A DNA stretch of 36,059 nt from Planctomycetaceae bacterium (GTDB taxonomy: Bacteria; Planctomycetota; Planctomycetia; Pirellulales; Thermoguttaceae): contig JAAYAY010000151.1 of assembly GCA_012719125.1 (NCBI GenBank), positions 1 through 36,059 of the forward strand, written 5' to 3'. The position numbers and the translations under genes are program-made. Every line of letters begins with the position of its first letter. Position 1 is the first letter of the stretch. The notes beneath the pieces were generated by a model, which ran no database searches, had not been told where the DNA came from, and saw only the letters and a program-made list of their open reading frames with translations. Shown one piece after another: positions 16,269 through 22,135 of the stretch.

Positions 16269-16688
16269 TCATTCCCGCAACAGCTTCTCCCGCAGGATCC
16301 GGGCGATGTGCTCGTTGTATTCGCCCGATACGGTGCGCGGCGGCAGCCAGTCCTCGTAGTCGAAATCGGGATACGTCAGCGGTTCGTCCAACTCGCGGTG
16401 AACCACATAGAAGTCGCGAACCCTGGCAGTCGTCTCGTCGCTGTCGTAGTCCCCCAGATCCACCGCAATCGCCGAGACCTTACGAACGAACTGCTCCAGA
16501 CCGCACCCCACGTAGACCGAAAACGGCCGGAAATCCAGAGCCGCGTTGATCTGCGGCCCCTCGCCGTAGTCGGCGACCCACAACGTGTCGTGCGTCTCGA
16601 TCACCCGCCCCGGCATATTGACGCACAGCCGAACGTTCGATTCCGGGTCGAATCGCTTGAGAACCTCGATCAGGTCTTTCGTACGCAT
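16269..16688 (-). CDS. Hypothetical cytosolic protein, 139 aa
   Basis: The protein begins Met-Arg-Thr-Lys-Asp-Leu-Ile-Glu-Val-Leu-Lys, then Phe-Asp-Pro-Glu-Ser-Asn-Val-Arg-Leu, a pattern of small conserved proteins that start with a helix and a beta strand. The rest is acidic, with an Asp-Phe-Asp-Tyr-Glu-Asp-Trp segment near 110. There is no signal peptide or membrane segment. I do not recognise a named family. ATG 16688 is chosen because the helix starts there and a GAAGG lies about 9 bases upstream; an in-frame ATG at 16757 would add an Arg/Pro-rich stretch. It is convergent with the nucleotidyltransferase gene and downstream of the FAD oxidoreductase in the same direction. Confidence 0.65.
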   Translation of the reverse strand: MRTKDLIEVLKRFDPESNVRLCVNMPGRVIETHDTLWVADYGEGPQINAALDFRPFSVYVGCGLEQFVRKVSAIAVDLGDYDSDETTARVRDFYVVHRELDEPLTYPDFDYEDWLPPRTVSGEYNEHIARILREKLLRE

Positions 16689-16805
16689 CCGCGGTCGCCT
16701 TCGCTCCCTGGGCTGACGTGCAGGAAAGGATTGCCCTGCCCCTATTGTGCCCTCCACCCCAGGGTATCGGCAAGCCCGCGGAAATGGGGGCGGTTGCCTA
16801 TCATC

Positions 16806-18224
16806 CTACCCGTTGGAGACCAGTGAGTCCCTCTGCTCGCGGATCTCCGCCCACGGCAGCTCGTGAGGCAATCGCCCGCTCTTGGCCGCCAGCGCCGCCG
16901 CGACCCCTGCCGCTTCGCCCATGGGGACGGAATCGCCCGTCACCCGGTAACTGGAATGGGCAATGAAGTCCCCGCTGATGTTCCGCCCTGCCATCAGCAG
17001 CCCCTCCACGTCCTTGGCGACCAGGGCCCGATAGGGAACGTCGTAGGGCTTCGCCCGAACGCCCTTGGAAGCAATGCCCTTGGTCTTGGTTGGGTCGGTC
17101 GAGTGAACGTCGACCCCGAACCGCACCTGGCAGACGGCATCCTCATGAACGGCCCCGTCGATCAGGTCCTGGGTCGTCACCGTATACCGCCCATGAATCC
17201 GCCGCCCCTCGCGCACCCCGATATGCTCGGGCGTGGCAATGATTCGCACGTCTTTCCAGGGGCCGCCGCCGGCTCGAAGGGCGTTGATCAGGCGATGCAC
17301 TTCCGCCCGGCCCCTCAAGCTGGCCGCCGTCAGTTCGTCGGCGTTCGTCCCGGCCACGCCATATTCGTGGTTCGCCATCAAGCAGAACAGGCCCCGCCGA
17401 ATGTAGAACAGCGTCGGCTTGGCGTACGACGGATCGACGCCCACGTCGTTCATGGCCTTGCGCAGATTGTCCTTGGTCACCGACCAGTCGGTCCCCTCGA
17501 TCAACTCCCGCACGAAAGGCGCCACTCCCTCCGGTTCGATTCCCGACAGCAGGCAGATGAAGCTCATCGGCTGGGCCTGCCCCGTCTGCGGATCACCATA
17601 GTCGTAGCCGCAGCCCGCCTGCGCAGCGAGGTCTCCGTCGCCCGTGCAGTCGATGAACGCCTTGGCCCGAAAAGCCTCGCGGCCCGACTTCGAATCGGTG
17701 AGCACCGCTTCGAGCCGCCCGGCCGGACTGCGAACGGCCGCCGACACCCGCGTGTGCAGGCGAATCCGCACGCCCGCTTCCAGGCACATCTCTTCCAGCA
17801 GCAGCTTCATTTCCTCCACGTCGTAGCCGACCGATCCGCCGAACACGTGCGACGCGCCTCGCTGCTCCAGCCGCACGAGCATCTCGCGCATCAACCCCGT
17901 CTTGTTGCTCGTGTCCAGAATCCAACTCAGGAGCCCCGCCGTCCAAACGCCTCCCAGGCAGCCGTTCGCCTCGATCAGCCGCGTCGCGGCCCCCGATCTG
18001 GCCGAGGCCAGGGCCGCTGCCACACCCGCTGGCCCCGCACCGCAGACCACAACGTCGGCCTCCTCCACGACCGGGACCTGCCGGGCAGGCTCCGCGACGA
18101 CATTCGTATCCGCCCCCCTACCGGCCTCTCCTGCCCGGGTAGTCAGCGTTCCAACTCCTGATAGTCCCACAGCCGCCGCGGTGCTGGTCTGAAAAAAACG
18201 CCGTCGATCGAATCTCTGTGCCAT
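16806..18224 (-). CDS. Tat-exported FAD-dependent oxidoreductase, 472 aa
   Basis: Residues 7-11 (Arg-Arg-Arg-Phe-Phe) and the following hydrophobic stretch form a twin-arginine signal, so the enzyme should be exported folded with its cofactor. After a short spacer, a Rossmann fold binds FAD: Gly62-x-Gly64-x-x-Gly67 after Val-Val-Val-Cys, with an acidic residue about 20 positions on and the Gly-Gly-Val-Trp-x-x-Gly-Leu segment. The C-terminus has Gly-Arg-Asn-Ile-Ser-Gly-x-x-Ala-His and Gly-Glu-Ala-Ala-Gly-Val-Ala, typical of the FAD_oxidored (PF12831) group common in planctomycetes. The substrate is unknown, with sugar-related alcohols a reasonable guess. AGGAG lies about 9 bases before ATG 18224. 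Confidence 0.88.
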   Translation of the reverse strand: MAQRFDRRRFFQTSTAAAVGLSGVGTLTTRAGEAGRGADTNVVAEPARQVPVVEEADVVVCGAGPAGVAAALASARSGAATRLIEANGCLGGVWTAGLLSWILDTSNKTGLMREMLVRLEQRGASHVFGGSVGYDVEEMKLLLEEMCLEAGVRIRLHTRVSAAVRSPAGRLEAVLTDSKSGREAFRAKAFIDCTGDGDLAAQAGCGYDYGDPQTGQAQPMSFICLLSGIEPEGVAPFVRELIEGTDWSVTKDNLRKAMNDVGVDPSYAKPTLFYIRRGLFCLMANHEYGVAGTNADELTAASLRGRAEVHRLINALRAGGGPWKDVRIIATPEHIGVREGRRIHGRYTVTTQDLIDGAVHEDAVCQVRFGVDVHSTDPTKTKGIASKGVRAKPYDVPYRALVAKDVEGLLMAGRNISGDFIAHSSYRVTGDSVPMGEAAGVAAALAAKSGRLPHELPWAEIREQRDSLVSNG

Positions 18225-18338
18225 GCTGCGAAGCTCCTGACCTCTCGGACTGCAGCGGCTTGCCGCCGCTTTCTTTCCCTCTGCGATCATCCATTCTGAA
18301 CGAAAGCTTGGGCCCTCGCCAGTCAGGAGAACTGCAAA

Positions 18339-18362
18339 GTAGCAGGCACGCTCCGCCGTGCC
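18339..18362 (+). repeat. REP-like hairpin, family B (GTAG foot)
   Basis: GTAG (18339-18342), then CA, a six-base-pair stem (18345-18350 with 18357-18362) and the loop CTCCGC. It is unrelated in sequence to the elements at 7248 and 11540 but has the same architecture. Confidence 0.6.
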
Positions 18363-18417
18363 GTCCGCAGAACTGCCGAAAATCGCGATTTCTCGCCAGC
18401 CGCAGTCTCCCTGACCA

Positions 18418-18463
18418 ACAAAAAACGGGTTGCCGGCGTCGGGAAACGCGCGACAACCCGTTT
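18418..18463 (-). terminator. Rho-independent terminator of the thioredoxin-like gene
   Basis: On the minus strand AAACGGGTTG (18463-18454) pairs with CAACCCGTTT (18432-18423) around a 21-base loop that can form an inner stem. The T-run ends at 18420. It lies 66 bases past the stop at 18529. Confidence 0.85.
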
Positions 18464-18528
18464 GCGATTAACCAGTGAGAGATCAGGTGTTCATGTTCCT
18501 CGGGGGAGAATCCGCAGACGTTTGCCGG

Positions 18529-18981
18529 CTACTGTTCCAGGCCGATCGTGCGAGTGAGCGCCCCCAGGCTGAACGAATGGGGCTTCTTCTCCGCCGCCTT
18601 CGCCTTCACTCCGGAAATGAACTGCGCCACCTTCCCGGGACTTTGTGCCCCGACCATGTGGTCAGTCTCCCAGCCTTTCGGCCCTTTTTCGAATCGAACG
18701 ATCTGCGGGATCGAACTCCCGCGGACCAACTGCTTGGCCAACCCCGGTTCCTTGTCCACGTCGACATAGGCCAGTTCAACGTCCTTGAGCCCGCCGGTTT
18801 GAGCGACCTGGGGCATGATCGTGTTCTTCAGTTTCACGCAGGCCGGGCACCAATCGGCGCCCAGCATCACCACCAAAGGTCGCCCGGTCTTGGCGCTTTG
18901 ATGATAAGCCTCGGTATAGGATTTTTCGCCCGACGAAGCCACGCTTGCCTGGAGTACGACCGCCATCAAGAGAGTCGTCAT
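18529..18981 (-). CDS. Secreted thioredoxin-like protein, 150 aa
   Basis: A short signal peptide (about 1-18) is followed by a thioredoxin fold. The active site is Trp-Cys-Pro-Ala-Cys with Cys45 and Cys48, and the cis-proline loop is Ser-Ser-Ile-Pro-Gln near 89-93. The middle has the Tyr-Val-Asp-Val-Asp-Lys-Glu strand-turn seen in thioredoxins. It should act as a periplasmic thiol reductase or disulfide-handling protein. AGGAG lies 9 bases before the ATG, so the start is well supported. The C-terminal 25 residues are a Lys/Ala-rich extension. It is divergent from the Gfo/Idh/MocA region and ends at its own terminator, so it is probably transcribed alone. Confidence 0.88.
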   Translation of the reverse strand: MTTLLMAVVLQASVASSGEKSYTEAYHQSAKTGRPLVVMLGADWCPACVKLKNTIMPQVAQTGGLKDVELAYVDVDKEPGLAKQLVRGSSIPQIVRFEKGPKGWETDHMVGAQSPGKVAQFISGVKAKAAEKKPHSFSLGALTRTIGLEQ

Positions 18982-19343
18982 GATCTCACGCTCCTTACTG
19001 CAACGTCCTGCTGATAGGTGGGGGGAGGGCTCGGCAGAACGGAGCAGCGGTCCCGCCCGACGCCACCGAACCCATCGAGACGGCCCCCTTGGCGGCCGAC
19101 CCGTTTTCCGGTGTCGTGCTTGGGAGCAAGCGGCATGCCAAACGCACGCAGATCAGCCAGCGCTGGCGCAAGATACAGCAGCCAAACCACTTATCGAGAG
19201 AAGAAATTCGGTCGGTGAAAGAAACGATCCGACCAGAGAGTGTTCAGTGAACACCCGGCGTGAACACTTCTGTTCATGCCGAGCGGTCTGCACACACGAG
19301 TGTGAGGACAAGTGGCCCCGAAGCTTCTCGCGTCGATTTTCCT
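18982..19343. other. Intergenic region with a cluster of GTTCA/TGAAC palindromes
   Basis: Open frames cross it but have Arg/Pro-rich, shadow-like composition and no ribosome-binding sites. The notable content is the palindrome pair at 19240-19281. A shorter CACAC/GTGTG inverted pair lies near 19291-19303. Confidence 0.5.
19240..19281. promoter_or_regulatory. Tandem inverted repeats, possible operator
   Basis: A perfect palindrome GTGTTCA-G-TGAACAC (19240-19254) is followed two bases later by a second inverted repeat, CGGCGTGAAC / GTTCATGCCG (19256-19265 with 19272-19281, one G:U pair). Both carry the core TGAAC/GTTCA. This fits a two-site operator for a dimeric regulator. Because it lies just past the stop of the 62-residue gene, a processed or terminator-like RNA hairpin is the alternative; there is no T-run. 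Confidence 0.45.
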
Positions 19344-19532
19344 CTACGAGGCGTCGTCTGTCACCGATGGTGCGGAGGAACGGCGCTCATTCAAATCGAC
19401 GACATCCTTGCGAGAGTCGAAAACGCCGTCCATTTGCAGGCTTGCCGGACGCTCGGTTGCGTTGTGATAGACCGCCCCTTCCGCACCAAAACGCAGAATG
19501 CCCAGCCTCCGCAGCCAATCGATCAGACTCAT
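19344..19532 (-). CDS. Small hypothetical protein, 62 aa
   Basis: ATG 19532 has GGAGAGG 4 to 8 bases upstream. The protein starts with an amphipathic helix (Met-Ser-Leu-Ile-Asp-Trp-Leu-Arg-Arg-Leu-Gly-Ile-Leu), then Arg-Phe-Gly-Ala, Ala-Val-Tyr-His-Asn-Ala-x-Glu-Arg-Pro and Asp-Gly-Val-Phe-Asp-Ser-x-Lys-Asp-Val, ending in a polar tail. It looks like a compact real protein: the composition is balanced and unlike the Arg/Pro-rich shadow frames around it. From memory, similar short proteins occur in other planctomycetes. No function is known. An in-frame ATG at 19574 is less likely because it lacks a ribosome-binding site. Confidence 0.6.
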   Translation of the reverse strand: MSLIDWLRRLGILRFGAEGAVYHNATERPASLQMDGVFDSRKDVVDLNERRSSAPSVTDDAS

Positions 19533-19719
19533 CGGACCTCTCCACAAAAAGGGAATTCGGCACTGCCCGAGCAAACATAGGTCACGATCAGACGGCCATT
19601 TTGAAGGCGACTACGCAACTATGGCTTCTGGTGGTGGGGCCGGATATCATGGTCCGAAACGGGACGGCATAAGTCATCTCCACGCACCTACCCCCCTGCA
19701 ACAGGCTGAGGAACCACCC

Positions 19720-21048
19720 ATGAGCGACGAGACCGGACGACGAGAGTTTCTGAAACGAACGGCATTGGCAAGCGGAGCCTTGGCCCTGGCCGGGAGCGCC
19801 GTTCCACGGGTTCATGCGGCCGGGAATGAGATGATCAAGATCGCTCTGGTCGGTTGCGGCGGACGGGGCACCGGGGCCGCCGCCCAGGCGCTGAATACGA
19901 AAGGGCCCGTCAAGCTCTGGGCCATGGCCGACGTCTTCCCCGACAAGCTCCAGGCCAGCTACGACTCCCTCACCAAAGGACAGGCCGCCCGCTACGACCA
20001 GCAGAAGCACGAAGGCTTCGGCGATCGAATCGACGTCCCGCCCGAACGGCGCTTCCTGGGCTGGGACGCCTACAAGCAGGCCATCGATAGCGGCGTCGAC
20101 CTGGTCATCCTCACCACCTTCCCCCACTTCCGCCCCATGCAGTACGAATACGCCGCCGCCCAGGGCAAGCACGTCTTCATGGAGAAACCCGTGGCAGTCG
20201 ATGCGCCCGGCATCCGCAAGATCCTGGCCGCCAACGAGATCGCCAAGCAGAAGAATCTCAAAGTCGGCGTGGGGCTGCAGCGTCACCATTTCCCCATTTA
20301 CGAGGAAACGATGAAGCGGCTCAAGGACGGCGCCGTCGGTCCGATCCAGTTCATGCGCTGCTATTGGAACGGTACGCACCCCGGCATACTGCCCCCGCGC
20401 GAAGGCATGACCGAACTCGAGTACCAGATGCGGAACCGATATCTCTTCACCTGGCTGGTCGGCGACCACAACGTGGAACAGCACGTCCACAACATCGACG
20501 TCTGCAACTGGCTCATGGACGCCCATCCCGTCGAGTGCAACGGCATGGGTGGCCGGGCCTATCGCAACGGCCGCCAGCATGGTGAGATCTTCGACCACCA
20601 CTTCGTCGAATACACCTACGACGACGGGACCATGATGTACAGCCAATGCCGCCAGATCCCCGGCTGTTTCAACAGCATCTCGGAATACGCCCACGGGCTG
20701 AAAGGAACCGCCGAGATCCACAAGGGCGTCATCAAGGGGAGCGACGGCGAATGGCAATTCCGCGGCAAGAAGGAGAATCCCTACCAGCTCGAACACGACC
20801 ACCTGTTCGACGCGGTCCGTAACGACCAACCGTTCAACGAGGCCGAGTACGGCGCCCTGAGCACGATGACCGCCATCATGGGCCGCATGGCAACCTACTC
20901 CGGCAAGGTCGTCAAATGGGACGAGGCCCTCGCCTCCAACCTGGAACTCCGTCCCGACCGCTACGCCTGGGACGGCACCCCGCCCGTCGTCCCCGACGAA
21001 AACGGCTGCTACCCCTGCGCCATGCCGGGCGTGACGAAAGCCATGTAA
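19720..21048 (+). CDS. Tat-exported Gfo/Idh/MocA-family oxidoreductase, 442 aa
   Basis: The N-terminus carries a twin-arginine signal (Arg-Arg-Glu-Phe-Leu-Lys at 7-12, hydrophobic 14-27, cleavage near Val-His-Ala-Ala). The Rossmann domain starts Ile-Ala-Leu-Val-Gly-Cys-Gly-Gly-Arg-Gly-Thr-Gly at 41-52 and includes the family's Glu-Lys-Pro near 158-160. The C-terminal alpha/beta sheet domain follows. These enzymes use NAD(P), often tightly bound, to oxidise or reduce sugars; Tat export would allow a bound cofactor to be carried out, as in glucose-fructose oxidoreductase. The substrate is unknown. GAGG 8 bases before ATG 19720 fixes the start. The NIPSNAP gene follows 78 bases later, so an operon is likely. 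Confidence 0.9.
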   Translation: MSDETGRREFLKRTALASGALALAGSAVPRVHAAGNEMIKIALVGCGGRGTGAAAQALNTKGPVKLWAMADVFPDKLQASYDSLTKGQAARYDQQKHEGFGDRIDVPPERRFLGWDAYKQAIDSGVDLVILTTFPHFRPMQYEYAAAQGKHVFMEKPVAVDAPGIRKILAANEIAKQKNLKVGVGLQRHHFPIYEETMKRLKDGAVGPIQFMRCYWNGTHPGILPPREGMTELEYQMRNRYLFTWLVGDHNVEQHVHNIDVCNWLMDAHPVECNGMGGRAYRNGRQHGEIFDHHFVEYTYDDGTMMYSQCRQIPGCFNSISEYAHGLKGTAEIHKGVIKGSDGEWQFRGKKENPYQLEHDHLFDAVRNDQPFNEAEYGALSTMTAIMGRMATYSGKVVKWDEALASNLELRPDRYAWDGTPPVVPDENGCYPCAMPGVTKAM

Positions 21049-21126
21049 CACCCGCGATCACATTCGTATTCATAATCGTGCAATTCCAACGTCTTGAGAC
21101 CCAGCCTGCTTCCGGAGACTCTCCCC

Positions 21127-21921
21127 ATGAAACGACGCGACTTCTTCACCACTTCTGCTGCCGCCGGATTGGCCCTCGGAATGACCGGATTGGCTCACGG
21201 AGCCGAAGGGCCTGGCGGCAAAGACCTGTACGTGTTGTGCAAGTTCAGCTTTGCCTCCCCCGAGAAACTCGAGGCCTACACCGCGTTCGTCAAAGAAGCG
21301 GTTCCGGCCTTCAACCGGGCCGGTATCAAACCCGTCGGCGTGTTCCGCCTCTTCAAGGAAGATAACCCCAAGCTGGAAATCGAAGCCGATCCCAACGAAC
21401 TTTGGCTCCTTCTTCCCAATGCGTCGCTGGCCTCGATTTCGCGACTCATGGAAGATTACGCCTGGGAATCGCCCGCCGCGCAAGCCATCCTCATGGCGCC
21501 CAAGGACAACCCCGCCTACGAACGCTTCGAGAGCTCACTCCTCTTGGCCTTCGACGGTATGCCCAAGTTGGAGGTCCCCTCGAGCAAAGACACGCGAGTT
21601 GTGCAGCTCCGCATCTATGAAAGCCACACGATCGAACGGCACCTCAAAAAGGTCGCCATGTTCAACGAAGGGGGCGAGATCGGGATCTTCCGTAAGACCG
21701 GTATGAATCCCGTCTTCTTCGGCCAGGCCCTCGTCGGCACGCAACTGCCCAACCTCACTTACATGCTCCAGTTCGACGACACCGCGGCCATGGACGCGGC
21801 CTGGGACGCCTTCCGCAGTCACCCCGACTGGAAGGTGCTCAGCCAGAATCCCGAGTACAAGGACACCGTCTCGCGGATCACCAACCTGATCATGCGACCG
21901 CTCCCCGCCTCGCAGATCTGA
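21127..21921 (+). CDS. Tat-exported NIPSNAP-family protein, 264 aa
   Basis: Lys-Arg-Arg-Asp-Phe-Phe at the N-terminus and the following Ala/Gly/Leu stretch form a twin-arginine signal ending near Ala-His-Gly-Ala. The mature protein has two ferredoxin-like halves. The second (about 150-264) is the NIPSNAP dimeric alpha/beta-barrel domain, starting Val-Val-Gln-Leu-Arg-Ile-Tyr-Glu-Ser and ending with a Trp-Asp-Ala-Phe-x-x-His-Pro-Asp-Trp-Lys segment. The function of bacterial NIPSNAP proteins is not settled. GGAG lies 10 bases before ATG 21127. Its position right after a Tat-exported Gfo/Idh/MocA enzyme suggests they act in the same exported pathway, which is an inference from context only. Confidence 0.88.
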   Translation: MKRRDFFTTSAAAGLALGMTGLAHGAEGPGGKDLYVLCKFSFASPEKLEAYTAFVKEAVPAFNRAGIKPVGVFRLFKEDNPKLEIEADPNELWLLLPNASLASISRLMEDYAWESPAAQAILMAPKDNPAYERFESSLLLAFDGMPKLEVPSSKDTRVVQLRIYESHTIERHLKKVAMFNEGGEIGIFRKTGMNPVFFGQALVGTQLPNLTYMLQFDDTAAMDAAWDAFRSHPDWKVLSQNPEYKDTVSRITNLIMRPLPASQI

Positions 21922-21948
21922 AAACCGGTTGCTTCAGAGTCCCTGTGG

Positions 21949-21969
21949 GTGACGCCTGCCGGGTGTCAC
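21949..21969 (+). repeat. Short hairpin after the NIPSNAP gene
   Basis: GTGACGCC (21949-21956) pairs with GGTGTCAC (21962-21969) with one G:U pair and a five-base loop. No T-run and no GTAG foot are present, so it is neither a clear terminator nor a REP. Confidence 0.4.
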
Positions 21970-22135
21970 TTCTGGAATTCGGCACAGTCTTCACCTTTCA
22001 AGTCGCCCCCCCGGCAGGAGCGACCCACTGGAGAGTGCTCGTGCGGCTCTGCTGATCGCCTCGCTTGTTTCGCGATCCCCAGTCGCCAAACTGAACCGCG
22101 ATCAATCGATTCACCAGCCCAGCGACAAAGCCCCC

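Larger units (their letters stand above)
18225..18528. other. Intergenic region upstream of the FAD oxidoreductase, 304 bases
   Basis: It contains a REP-like hairpin (18339-18362) and the minus-strand terminator of the thioredoxin gene (18418-18463). I see nothing else. Confidence 0.6.

Noticed and set aside
18980-19672. A 230-codon plus-strand frame in the thioredoxin/Gfo intergenic region
   Set aside because: It is Arg/Cys/His-rich, lacks a ribosome-binding site and any motif, and crosses the palindromes and the better supported 62-residue gene.
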